From the NCBI GenBank assembly GCA_002281855.1, contig NCHQ01000005.1, positions 240,077 to 304,076 on the forward strand: 64,000 nt of DNA, given 5' to 3'. The notes under the pieces were generated by a model. It was not told the origin of the DNA. It saw only the letters and a program-made list of their open reading frames with translations, and did not search any database. Made by a program: the position numbers and the translations under genes. Shown piece after piece: positions 48,738-57,016 of the stretch (the stretch's first letter is position 1; every line of letters begins with the position of its first letter). Source of the stretch: Rhodospirillales bacterium 24-66-33 (GTDB taxonomy: Bacteria > Pseudomonadota > Alphaproteobacteria > Reyranellales > Reyranellaceae).

Positions 48738-50078
48738 ATGGTTCGTTCGATCACGCGTCGTCGTGCGTTGCAGGGCGTTGCCCTGGGTGGCCTCGCGGCC
48801 CCCATGCTCAATACCGTCACCGCTTATGCGCAGAGCGGCGCCTTCAACTGGCAGCGCTTCAAGGGCCAGACGGTCGAGGTGCTGATGGAGACCGGCCCGC
48901 GTGCCGATCTCATGAAGAAGTACCAGAAGGAATTCCTCGACCAGACCGGCATCAAGCTCGGCATCGAGGTCATTCCCGAGCAGCAGGCCCGCCAGAAAGT
49001 GGCGATCGAGCTGAACTCGGGCAAGCCCAGCTTCGACCTCTTCAATTTCGCCTTCCACGTCCAGAAGCGCCAGTTCGAGAAGGCCGGCTGGCTGCTCGAG
49101 ATCACGGACTGGCTGAAGGACCCGCAGATGATGCCAGCCGAGTATGAACTCGGCGACGTTTCCAAGCTCGGCATGAGCTTTGCGACCACGTCCGACGGCA
49201 AGGTCAACGCGCTGCCGATCCTCTGCGACTACTTCATGGTCTATTACAACAAGGAGCTGTTCGCGAAGAAGGGCGTGGCCTTCCCCAAGACGCTCGACGA
49301 GATGATGGCCGCCGCCGCCGCTCTCAACGATCGGTCGGCCGGCATCTCCGGTTTCGTCGGTCGCGGCGTGCGCAACGCCAACGTCGTGCTGTGGACGCAG
49401 CTCCTGTCGGGCTGGGGCCAGGAGACGGTGACGGGCAAGCCCCTGCGCCTGATCACCGACACGCCCGACGCCATCGCCTCGGCGGAATATTACAAGAAGC
49501 TACTTTCCTCCTATGGACCGGCCGGCATCGCGGGCTTCAACTGGAACGAGGCGCAGGGCCTGTTCATGCAGGGCAAGGCCGCCATGTGGATCGACGCCAC
49601 CGGCTTCGCCGCACCCGTCGAGGACAAGACCAAGAGCCGCGTCGTCGGCAAGGTGGGCTACGGCGTGCCGCCAAGCGGACCTAAAGGCCATGGCTCGGTG
49701 ACCTTCGGCACCGGCATGGCGATCCCGAAGAACGCCGCCCGCAAGGAAGCGGCCTACTACACGATGCTGTGGATGACGGGGCCCAAGATGGCCGGCCGCA
49801 TGCTGCAGGTGGGGGGCGGCATCCCGTTCCGGACGGCGCCGCTGAAGGACCCTGCCGTCCTGTCGACCCTCACCGTCCCGCGAGAATGGGCGGACTGCGC
49901 CGCGGGCTGCGCGCCGATCAGCATGCCGGGCCTGCCGGTGATCGTGCCGGTGACCGAGTTCCGCGACGTCATCGGCACGGCACTCACCAACCTGCTGGGC
50001 GGCGCCGATCCGGCGACCGAGATGAAGCGCGCCACGGCCGAGTTCAAGCCGGTCCTCGACAAGAGCGAGGCAAGCTGA
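48738..50078 (+). CDS. Sugar-type ABC transporter substrate-binding protein
   Basis: A 446-residue periplasmic binding protein of the MalE/UgpB type (SBP_bac_1). The twin-arginine signal TRRRALQGV (about 6-14) sends it through Tat; cleavage is near TAYAQ (about 32). The mature protein has the two-lobe sequence pattern of the family (GIEVIPEQQARQKVAIE, YYNKELFAKKGV). It should bind a sugar or polyol. GGAGG before ATG 48738 fixes the start, and two permease genes follow. Confidence 0.9.
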   Translation: MVRSITRRRALQGVALGGLAAPMLNTVTAYAQSGAFNWQRFKGQTVEVLMETGPRADLMKKYQKEFLDQTGIKLGIEVIPEQQARQKVAIELNSGKPSFDLFNFAFHVQKRQFEKAGWLLEITDWLKDPQMMPAEYELGDVSKLGMSFATTSDGKVNALPILCDYFMVYYNKELFAKKGVAFPKTLDEMMAAAAALNDRSAGISGFVGRGVRNANVVLWTQLLSGWGQETVTGKPLRLITDTPDAIASAEYYKKLLSSYGPAGIAGFNWNEAQGLFMQGKAAMWIDATGFAAPVEDKTKSRVVGKVGYGVPPSGPKGHGSVTFGTGMAIPKNAARKEAAYYTMLWMTGPKMAGRMLQVGGGIPFRTAPLKDPAVLSTLTVPREWADCAAGCAPISMPGLPVIVPVTEFRDVIGTALTNLLGGADPATEMKRATAEFKPVLDKSEAS

Positions 50079-50109
50079 CCTGAAGACGCGAGCGGGACGG
50101 GCGTAGCGT

Positions 50110-51018
50110 ATGGCGGGCGCAGACGTAACGACAGCGGCAGGCACGCGGGCGGCGGGAGAACGTCGCCTGCGGCCCTACCTGCTGTTCATATGGCCGGCCC
50201 TGATCGTCAGTTCTGCGGTGATCATCTTCCCGTGGATCTTCACGATCTGGATGAGCCTCAACGACTGGCATATCGGCAGCAAGCAGGTCTTCATCGGCGT
50301 CGACAACTACGTGGCGCTGGCCACCAACCGGCGCTTCCTCGAATCGATCGGGCATACGATCTACTTCACCATCCTGGCGGTCGCCCTGCCTATGGTGCTG
50401 GGCACGATCTCGGCCCTGGTGTTCCACAAGAAGTTCCGTGGGCGCGGCTTCTTCCGCACCCTGTTCATCATGCCGATGATGGCAACGCCGGTGGCGGTGT
50501 CGCTGATCTGGACCATGATGTTCCATCCGCAGCTCGGCGTGCTGAACTATTTCCTCAGCCTGGTCGGGCTGCCGCCGTCCGAGTGGGTCTATTCCCCGAA
50601 CACGGTGATCCCGAGCCTGATCCTGGTCGAGATCTGGCTGTGGACGCCGTTCGTCATGATCATCGTTCTAGGCGGTCTCGCCTCGCTGCCGACGGAGCCC
50701 TACGAGGCGGCGCTGATCGACGGTGCCAGCCAGTGGCAGATGTTCTGGAAGATCACCTATCCGCTGGTGCTGCCGTTCCTGGTCGTCGCGCTGATCATGC
50801 GGACCATCGACGCTCTGAAGGTGTTCGAGACGATCTGGGTGATCTCCAACGGCGGGCCGGGCACCTCGTCGGAGGTGCTGAACGTCTACCTCTATGCGCA
50901 GGCCTTCGCCTACAATCAGGTCGGCACGGCGTCCGCGGTCGTGGTGGTCTTCTTCGCCATCATCGTGGCGCTCTCGCTGGTGCTGCTGTGGGCGCGCCAG
51001 AAAGCCAAGTGGAACTGA
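50110..51018 (+). CDS. Sugar ABC transporter permease (MalF/UgpA type)
   Basis: A 302-residue inner-membrane permease with six predicted helices. The EAA loop reads EPYEAALIDGASQWQMFWKITYP-like (about residues 196-220). It pairs with the next permease and would receive ligand from the binding protein 31 bp upstream. Its stop overlaps the ATG of the next gene (TGATG). Confidence 0.9.
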   Translation: MAGADVTTAAGTRAAGERRLRPYLLFIWPALIVSSAVIIFPWIFTIWMSLNDWHIGSKQVFIGVDNYVALATNRRFLESIGHTIYFTILAVALPMVLGTISALVFHKKFRGRGFFRTLFIMPMMATPVAVSLIWTMMFHPQLGVLNYFLSLVGLPPSEWVYSPNTVIPSLILVEIWLWTPFVMIIVLGGLASLPTEPYEAALIDGASQWQMFWKITYPLVLPFLVVALIMRTIDALKVFETIWVISNGGPGTSSEVLNVYLYAQAFAYNQVGTASAVVVVFFAIIVALSLVLLWARQKAKWN

Positions 51019-51863
51019 TGATGGCCGCTTCCGTCGGTACGAAGCGCCGGATCCGCAGGGCCGTCGACAAGGCGGCCCTGGCGGTCTCGGTCGCGGTGCT
51101 GCTGGCGCCCTGCCTGTTCGTGTTCTTCTGGATGCTGTCGCTGTCGCTCAAATACGACATCGACAATACCGCTTGGCCGCCCGTCTTCTGGCCCACCGAG
51201 CCGACCCTCGAGAACTTCGCCAAGGTCTTCGAGGAAAGTCCGATGTTCCTCTACTTCTGGAACTCGGTGCAGGTGACGGGCTCGGCGACCCTCGTGGCGC
51301 TGCTGCTGGGCGTTCCGGCGGGCTACGGCATCGCCAAGGCGCGAGCGCACAAGATGGCGGCGGTGCTGCTGCTCAGCCGCATGACGCCCGGCCTGTCCTA
51401 CCTGATCCCGCTCTTCACCCTGTTCCAGGTGCTGGGCCTGATCGGCACGATCTGGCCGATCGCGCTCACCCACATGGTGATCACGCTCCCGATCGTGGTC
51501 TGGATCATGATCGGCTTCTTCGAGACACAGCCGCACGAGCTCGAGGAGGCGGCGCGCATCGACGGGGCCACGCTGTGGCAGGCCTTCCGCTACGTCGCGC
51601 TGCCGCTGGCGCGGCCCGGCATCGTGGTTGGCGCGATCCTCGCTTTCATCTCCTCGTGGAACAACTTCATCTTCGGCGCCGTCTTCGCCGGCCGCACGAC
51701 ACGCACCATGCCGGTCGCGGTCTACAACATGCTGACCTTCGAGAGCTTCGCCTGGGGACCGCTCGCGGCCGCCGCCATCACCGTGATGCTGCCGGTCATC
51801 GTGCTGACGATCATCATCCAGAAAGAGATCGTGCAGGGCCTGACGGCCGGCGGCGTGAAATAG
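51018..51863 (+). CDS. Sugar ABC transporter permease (MalG/UgpE type)
   Basis: A 281-residue permease with six helices. The EAA motif HELEEAARIDGATLWQAF (about 175-192) is clear and would contact the ATPase. Translation is coupled to the preceding permease through the overlapping TGATG. The operon ends here without an ATP-binding subunit, so it must rely on a MsmK/UgpC-type ATPase encoded elsewhere. ABC systems in such bacteria often share one. Confidence 0.9.
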   Translation: MMAASVGTKRRIRRAVDKAALAVSVAVLLAPCLFVFFWMLSLSLKYDIDNTAWPPVFWPTEPTLENFAKVFEESPMFLYFWNSVQVTGSATLVALLLGVPAGYGIAKARAHKMAAVLLLSRMTPGLSYLIPLFTLFQVLGLIGTIWPIALTHMVITLPIVVWIMIGFFETQPHELEEAARIDGATLWQAFRYVALPLARPGIVVGAILAFISSWNNFIFGAVFAGRTTRTMPVAVYNMLTFESFAWGPLAAAAITVMLPVIVLTIIIQKEIVQGLTAGGVK

Positions 51864-51976
51864 CGCCCTTCGATCCGATCTGCAGAAAGAACGCAGGTTC
51901 GTACTTCCGGTCCGCGTCTTTGCCGTCCACAATGCCTGTGGGGAGAGGGGCACTTGTCGGAGTATCGCTTTTGCGG

Positions 51977-53302
51977 ATGCGCCTTCTCACGCTCGCCTCG
52001 TTCCTTCTGGCGATTCTGGCCCTTTCGACTCCGTCGTTTGCGCAGGTTGCCGACGCGAAGCGTGCCTCCTATCGGGTGGCCTTCGAGGAGACGCTGCGTC
52101 AGCCCGACAATGCCGAAGTCCTGCTGAAATACGCGCAGGCTGCGGCCGCAGCCGAGGATTACGAAGGCGCGATCACCGCCTATGAGCGCTTTCTGGTCCT
52201 CGATGCCGACCAGCCGCGGGTGAAGTTCGAGCTGGGCGTCCTCTATTACAAGCTCAAGTCCTATGACGCGGCGCGCACCTATTTCGAGCAGGCGCGCGCT
52301 TCGGAGAAGACCAGCAAGGAAGTCGCCGAGCGCTCGTCGGAGTTCATCCGCGACATCGACAGGCGCTGGGGGACGTCGCGCCTCACCGGCGAGTTCGTGG
52401 CGGGCATCCGCTATTCCGACAATCCCGCCAGCCTGCCCACCGGCACGCTGCAATCCTTCGGCGCGACTGTCGTGCCCAATCCCACCTTCCAACGACAGAG
52501 CGACTTCGCTTTCGTCGGCGCGGCTTCGCTCAGCCATCGCTACGATTTCGGGCGCCAGGACAGCGGCACCCTGGAGACGGATTTCTCGTTCTACACGGCC
52601 AAGCAGTTCCAGGTGACCAACGCCGACGTGATGCTGCTCGATCTCGGCGTCGGCCCGCGCATGGAGCTGATCGACGGTCCGTTGAGCGGTGTGCAGCTCA
52701 AGCCCTTCGTCAGCGGCCGTTACATCACCATAGGCAACCTGCCGACCTACTGGGCCTGGGGGGCGGGGCTCGAAGCCTCCGTCCCGGTGGCCGACAAGGT
52801 GCGGGCGGGTGTCGTCGTCCTGGGGCAACGGCGCGACTTCGTGGACAATACGGCCGTGCCGTTCAACGCCCAGAACTCGGGCAACAACGCGACGGTAGCG
52901 GCCAACCTCCGTGCCGACCTGACGCCCAGCCTGGAAGCGTCGCTGGGCGGCAACTATACGCGCTACATCGCGATGACCGGTTTCCAGAGCTATGGCGAGG
53001 CGGGATTTGGCGGCTCGCTGACCTGGCGCTTCGAGGATCCGGCAGGCATCAACGGCCGCAAGTGGACCCTCGCGGGGAACGCCGCGCTGGCCTTCGCGAC
53101 CTACGACCAGCCCGACCCGTTCATCCAGCCGGGCACCGTGCGTACCCAGACCGACGTCAATCTGGGGTTGCTGCTGTCGGTCCCACTGGACGATCGGCTG
53201 ACCCTGGTGGGCCAGACCACGTATTTCCAACGTTCGGCCTCAATCAACAACTACAGCTTCAATTCGTTCAGCAGCCTCCTGGGCCTCGGCTGGCGGTTCT
53301 GA
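51977..53302 (+). CDS. TPR protein with C-terminal outer-membrane beta-barrel
   Basis: A 441-residue protein. The signal peptide (1 to about 22, STPSFAQ) is followed by TPR-like helices (about 30-125: LLKYAQAAAAAEDYEGAITAYERF is one repeat). A C-terminal domain of alternating beta strands (about 140-441) ends in GLGWRF with a terminal Phe, as outer-membrane proteins do. The layout (TPR plus barrel) recalls the Slam family, which moves lipoproteins or secreted proteins to the surface. I cannot confirm membership. ATG 51977 is preferred over ATG 51932 because it gives a clean signal peptide. The FecR-domain gene follows 12 bp later. Confidence 0.75.
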   Translation: MRLLTLASFLLAILALSTPSFAQVADAKRASYRVAFEETLRQPDNAEVLLKYAQAAAAAEDYEGAITAYERFLVLDADQPRVKFELGVLYYKLKSYDAARTYFEQARASEKTSKEVAERSSEFIRDIDRRWGTSRLTGEFVAGIRYSDNPASLPTGTLQSFGATVVPNPTFQRQSDFAFVGAASLSHRYDFGRQDSGTLETDFSFYTAKQFQVTNADVMLLDLGVGPRMELIDGPLSGVQLKPFVSGRYITIGNLPTYWAWGAGLEASVPVADKVRAGVVVLGQRRDFVDNTAVPFNAQNSGNNATVAANLRADLTPSLEASLGGNYTRYIAMTGFQSYGEAGFGGSLTWRFEDPAGINGRKWTLAGNAALAFATYDQPDPFIQPGTVRTQTDVNLGLLLSVPLDDRLTLVGQTTYFQRSASINNYSFNSFSSLLGLGWRF

Positions 53303-53314
53303 GGGAGCGTTACG

Positions 53315-54259
53315 ATGTCCTTGCGGAAATCATGCGCGGTCTTCCTGTCGGTCCTCTTGCCTCTGGCATTCGCATCGGCGGCCTCGGCGCAGCAGGTGGG
53401 CGTTACATCGGCGGCGAGCGGCGATCCGCGCGGCACGCCCCCCTCGCTGCCTACGAGAACCCTGCGTGTCGGCATCGACGTGTTCGGCAACGAGCGCGTA
53501 ACGACGGGAGCGGCCGATCGCGCCCACCTCGTCTTCCTCGACGGCTCGGGTCTGACGATCGGCGCCAACAGCGAACTCGTGATCGACAAGTTCGTCTTCG
53601 ATCCCAACCGCAATGTCGGAGAGCTGGCCGTCAACGCAACCAAGGGGGCCCTGCGTTTCGTCGGCGGCGCGATCAGCAAGAAGGGCGACGTCATCGTCCG
53701 CACGCCAAGCGCCCATATCGGTGTGCGCGGCGGCATAGTGACCGTCACCGTGGGCGCCGATGGCTCGACCACCGCGACCTTCCTGTTCGGCGACCGCATG
53801 ACCGTGTCGAACGCCGCGGGCAGGCAGCGCGCAGTACGCTACGGCTCGCAGATTTTCGTGCCGGCCGGGGGCGCGGCGCCCCTCGAACCGGTGATCCTGC
53901 CGCCCAATACGCTGCAGGCCTATCTGGCGCTGTTCGAGCAGACCCAGACGACCGGCAACGTCATCGGCCCGGGCGACAAGGTGCTGATCGAGGCGGCGCT
54001 GAAGACCCTCAACGCCCAGGCGCTGCCCTATGCCGATCCCTCGTCGAAGCTGGCGCCATGGCTCGCCTATCTGCAACTCGTCGCGACGCAGGCCATCACG
54101 ATCAACAACGCCTCGCGGCCGGTCGGCGGTGCGCCCGGCCCGTCCGGCGGTTCCACCGGCTCCCAGACGGGTGGTGGCGGAACCGGCACCAACAACCCGG
54201 GCTCGGGCAGCGGCGGATTCAGCAATGGCGGTTCCGGAACCGGGGGCAACGGCCCCTAG
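53315..54259 (+). CDS. FecR-domain secreted protein with Gly/Asn-rich tail
   Basis: A 314-residue exported protein. The signal peptide ends near ASAAS-AQQ (about 26). A FecR domain (about 45-160) has VTTGAADRAHLVFLDGSGLTIGANSELV, typical of this fold. The last 45 residues are Gly, Ser, Thr and Asn only (GGSTGSQTGGGGTGTNNPG and similar). There is no membrane anchor or sigma-factor partner, so this is not the classical FecR anti-sigma arrangement. It lies 12 bp after the TPR-barrel gene and its 3' end overlaps the convergent RidA gene by 4 bp. Confidence 0.8.
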   Translation: MSLRKSCAVFLSVLLPLAFASAASAQQVGVTSAASGDPRGTPPSLPTRTLRVGIDVFGNERVTTGAADRAHLVFLDGSGLTIGANSELVIDKFVFDPNRNVGELAVNATKGALRFVGGAISKKGDVIVRTPSAHIGVRGGIVTVTVGADGSTTATFLFGDRMTVSNAAGRQRAVRYGSQIFVPAGGAAPLEPVILPPNTLQAYLALFEQTQTTGNVIGPGDKVLIEAALKTLNAQALPYADPSSKLAPWLAYLQLVATQAITINNASRPVGGAPGPSGGSTGSQTGGGGTGTNNPGSGSGGFSNGGSGTGGNGP

Positions 54260-54669
54260 GGCAGGATCGCTTCGCCCTCGATCTCGACCTTGGCGTTGGG
54301 ATCGATCAGCGCCGAGACCTGCACCAGCGTCATCGCCGGGAAGTGGCGGCCGAGCGTGGCGCCCCAGGCGGCGCCAACCGCCGCGCCGGCGGCGTTGAAC
54401 TCTGCGATGTCGGTGACATAGGCGCGCAACGCCACGAGATGCTGCGGCTGCCCGCCCGCCGCCTTCAGAACCGTCACGAGATTTGCGAGGGCAATGTGCC
54501 ATTGCGTGCCGGCATCGGCGTCGGCGGGAATGTGCGCCTGTGCCGGCTCGCGTCCGATCTGGCCGGCGATGCGGACGCTGCGCGTGCCGGTGGCCACCAC
54601 GGCATGGGAGAAGCCGCGCGGGCGCGGCCAGCCTTCGGGCAGGATCGGCGTATAGGCGATGTCGGACAT
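54256..54669 (-). CDS. RidA family protein
   Basis: A 137-residue RidA/YjgF/UK114 protein. Family hallmarks are the central Arg in ALRAYVTDIAEF (about residue 101) and the C-terminal LIDPNAKVEIEGEAIL. Canonical RidA hydrolyses enamine/imine intermediates, protecting PLP enzymes; other family members are deaminases. GGAGGAG before ATG 54669 supports the start. A small secreted-protein gene lies 36 bp upstream on the same strand. Confidence 0.9.
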   Translation of the reverse strand: MSDIAYTPILPEGWPRPRGFSHAVVATGTRSVRIAGQIGREPAQAHIPADADAGTQWHIALANLVTVLKAAGGQPQHLVALRAYVTDIAEFNAAGAAVGAAWGATLGRHFPAMTLVQVSALIDPNAKVEIEGEAILP

Positions 54670-54704
54670 GTCTCGTGTCTCCTCCAGTTTCGGTTGGAGC
54701 CACT

Positions 54705-55157
54705 CTATCTGGTGCCCTCCTGGCGTCCCACCTTCTTGAAGGCGTCGCTCGTGGCACCCTCGCCGGCGGCCTTGGCATAACCCTGCCAGGTCGTGACGAA
54801 ACCGTTCGGCGCCTGCGAAATCGCGAACAGCGGCTGGCCGGGACTGTAGAGCTTCACGCCGTACTTGTTCTCGACCTTGCCGGTGCCGAAGCTCACGAAG
54901 GAGACGAGCAGGCGGTCGCCGTCGGGCATCGCCTTGCAGCGGAGCGTCTCATCGGTCTGGAAGCCCTGCGCGACCAGGCGGCAGCCTTCGGGGCCGCTGA
55001 TCGTGAGTGTGTGCGTGACGAAGTTCTGCGTCCCCCCGGCGCCCGGTCCCAGCGCCTGCTCGTAGACATACGTGCCGTCCCATGGCGGCGCCGCGACGGC
55101 GAGGGAGGCTGCGGCAAGTCCGAGAGCCAGGGCGAGGCCGGCGACGACAGGTTTCAC
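54705..55157 (-). CDS. Small secreted protein of unknown function
   Basis: A 150-residue protein with a signal peptide (1 to about 22, ASLAVA-APP). The mature part opens with WDGTYVYEQALG, the beginning of a compact beta-rich periplasmic domain. It has two Cys residues (GCR and RCK) that could pair. AAGGAG 7 bases before the GTG at 55157 decides this start, because no ATG gives a signal peptide. The sequence is reminiscent of the DUF5991 family, but that is only a low-confidence impression. Confidence 0.7.
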   Translation of the reverse strand: MKPVVAGLALALGLAAASLAVAAPPWDGTYVYEQALGPGAGGTQNFVTHTLTISGPEGCRLVAQGFQTDETLRCKAMPDGDRLLVSFVSFGTGKVENKYGVKLYSPGQPLFAISQAPNGFVTTWQGYAKAAGEGATSDAFKKVGRQEGTR

Positions 55158-55241
55158 GTCGATCTCCTTTTCAGAGGCCGCAGCAACGGGGCCGTCAACG
55201 CGCGGGTTGCGCGAAGCCGCCCGTGTCCGCATCGTGACCGC

Positions 55242-55877
55242 ATGGCCGATCCCAAGTTCGACCGTTACCTGCGCGCCGACGTGGCGATCCATGCGCTCGG
55301 CCTCGTCCTCGGTGTCGTCGGCGCGGCCGCGATCCTGATCGTGGCCGCGCGCGCGTCGCAGCCCGGGCAGGTCGGCCCGATCCTCGTCTATGTCGTGGGG
55401 CTGCTGGCAATGCTCGGCTGTTCGGCGGCCTACAATCTGCGTCTCGCCAGTCCGCGGCGCGAGTGGCTGCGCCGGCTCGATCATGCCGCCATCTTCGTCA
55501 TGATCGCGGGGACCTACACGCCGCTCACCCTGCTGAAGCTGCGCGAACCGTGGTCGAGCGGGCTCACGGCGGTGATGTGGACGGCGGCCTCCCTCGGCAT
55601 CGCCGCGAAGTTCCTGCAGCCGCGACGCATCGAACAGATCTCGGTCGTGCTCTATCTGCTGATGGGCTGGATCGGCCTGTTCGCGATCGACGAGCTGCTG
55701 GTCTCGGTGGAGCGGGAGGCACTGATCCTGCTTCTCGCAGGCGGCGTGGTCTATTCGCTGGGCACCATCTTCCATCTGTCGAGCCGGCTGCCGTATCAGC
55801 AGGCGCTGTGGCATGCCTCGGTGCTGGTGGCGGCTTCTATCCACTATGCGGCGATCCTGTCGCTGTTGACGCCGTGA
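55242..55877 (+). CDS. Hemolysin III (HlyIII/PAQR) family protein
   Basis: A 211-residue, seven-helix integral membrane protein. The RLDHAAIFVMIAGTYTP segment (about residues 84-100) and the final WHASVLVAASIHYAAI are the PAQR/HlyIII signatures and include the probable zinc-binding His residues. The family has been linked to hydrolase or pore activity; bacterial roles are unclear. The gene is divergent from the secreted-protein gene by 84 bp. Confidence 0.85.
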   Translation: MADPKFDRYLRADVAIHALGLVLGVVGAAAILIVAARASQPGQVGPILVYVVGLLAMLGCSAAYNLRLASPRREWLRRLDHAAIFVMIAGTYTPLTLLKLREPWSSGLTAVMWTAASLGIAAKFLQPRRIEQISVVLYLLMGWIGLFAIDELLVSVEREALILLLAGGVVYSLGTIFHLSSRLPYQQALWHASVLVAASIHYAAILSLLTP

Positions 55878-55902
55878 TGCGGCACCGGTTTACGTGATCC
55901 GC

Positions 55903-56541
55903 ATGTCGTCGCGTCTGCTTTTCCGCCTGACCGCCGCAGCCGTCCTCGCCGCGGGTCTCGTCATGGCCGTGGCCGGTGCGTCGATGAGCGTGTGGGCCTG
56001 GAACACCGTGGAGACGCATATCGCCTTCCGGCTCGGCCTGCCGCTCGCGACCGCCTGGCTCGCCTTCACCCTGGTCCGGCTGGTGCGCGTGTTGCCCGAG
56101 GCATGGCAGGGCGAGGAGCCGGCGCGCGATCCGCTGGCGGCGCTGGCGGCGGCGCCGAAGGTGGATGTGGACGAGAAGCTGCGAAAGGCTTCTCCCGATG
56201 CGCTCTCGGTCCGGCAGATCGGCCTGCCGCGCGAACCCGAGCTGCGCCGCCGCCCGCGCATCGCGCAGAGGGTCGAGCTGCGCGGGGGGCGCATACTCTA
56301 TCGGGTCCAGCCTGTACGGCCGGCCCCGGTCGCACGGCGCGTGGCCATTGCCGCGTCCGTGGCGATCGCCTCCGTCAGCCTGTTCTTCCTGCTGGGGCCG
56401 CTCGACCTCGAGGATGTGAGCTGGATCGCCTCGCTATTTCGAGCGCTCGAGGAGTTCCCGGGCCTTTTTCAGCGTGTCGACGCAATTGGCCTCCTGGCCG
56501 CGCTCGGCTTCGGCGCGCGCGGCCACCAGCAGCGCCTGTAG
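55903..56541 (+). CDS. Membrane protein of unknown function
   Basis: A 212-residue protein with two N-terminal hydrophobic helices (about 6-50), a charged Arg/Pro-rich middle (about 65-140), and another hydrophobic segment (about 145-170). No family is recognised. GTG 55894 or ATG 55903 could start it; ATG is shown. It ends inside the opposite-strand gene at 56434-56901, overlapping it by 108 bp. The last 36 codons are therefore antisense to coding sequence and may be less reliable. Confidence 0.55.
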   Translation: MSSRLLFRLTAAAVLAAGLVMAVAGASMSVWAWNTVETHIAFRLGLPLATAWLAFTLVRLVRVLPEAWQGEEPARDPLAALAAAPKVDVDEKLRKASPDALSVRQIGLPREPELRRRPRIAQRVELRGGRILYRVQPVRPAPVARRVAIAASVAIASVSLFFLLGPLDLEDVSWIASLFRALEEFPGLFQRVDAIGLLAALGFGARGHQQRL

Positions 56542-56901
56542 CGCCGTCCGGTCGGCGGCTGCGTCCTTCCGCGCCTCGTTCCGCGCCGCCGGCGGCCCCG
56601 GTGGCGTCCCCGGCGGCGTCCCCGGGGTCCCGGTCACGTCGGGCATCGTCGGCATGCGGCTGTCGGTCGTGCCGGGCGGGGTGATGACGGAGCGGTCCGA
56701 TGTGGCCGGCGGCTCGATCACGCCGCCCGACCGGCCGAGCTCCCGCGAGGTGACGCCCGGCGCCTTGTCGGGCGAGGCCGTGGGCGGGTCGGTGGCGATG
56801 TTCTGGGTCCGGGCCAGGTCGCGCACCTGGTCGAGGCAGCCCTCGGCGGCGGCGAGGCCGGGCCAGAGAGCGAGGGCGAAGGCGAGGAGACGGATGTGCA
56901 T
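56434..56901 (-). CDS. Secreted Pro/Thr-rich protein of unknown function
   Basis: A 155-residue protein with a signal peptide (1 to about 19, PGLAAA-EG). A central low-complexity tract is rich in Pro, Gly and Thr (GTPGTPPGTPPGPPAA, about 92-107). Two Cys flank it (GCLDQV and NCVDTL), so the two ends may be joined by a disulfide. The C-terminal helix (ARAEAERGQEANCVDTLKK) is a plausible coiled coil. Function unknown. Its 3' end overlaps the plus-strand membrane protein by 108 bp. Confidence 0.65.
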   Translation of the reverse strand: MHIRLLAFALALWPGLAAAEGCLDQVRDLARTQNIATDPPTASPDKAPGVTSRELGRSGGVIEPPATSDRSVITPPGTTDSRMPTMPDVTGTPGTPPGTPPGPPAARNEARKDAAADRTALQALLVAARAEAERGQEANCVDTLKKARELLERSK

Positions 56902-56938
56902 ACACCGTCAAACGACGCTTTCGCGGCCCCGGTTGCCC

Positions 56939-56966
56939 TTGAACTGCACGCAAAGAGCCCTAACAT
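56939..56966 (+). promoter_or_regulatory. Candidate promoter of the Tim44-domain gene
   Basis: TTGAAC (56939-56944) and TAACAT (56961-56966) are 16 bases apart, close to the sigma-70 consensus. They lie 51 bp before ATG 57017, giving a leader of about 45 bases. Confidence 0.4.
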
Positions 56967-57016
56967 ATCGTGTGCAAAACAGGCCGGGATGAACCCGGTG
57001 CTACAGGGATGTCCAA

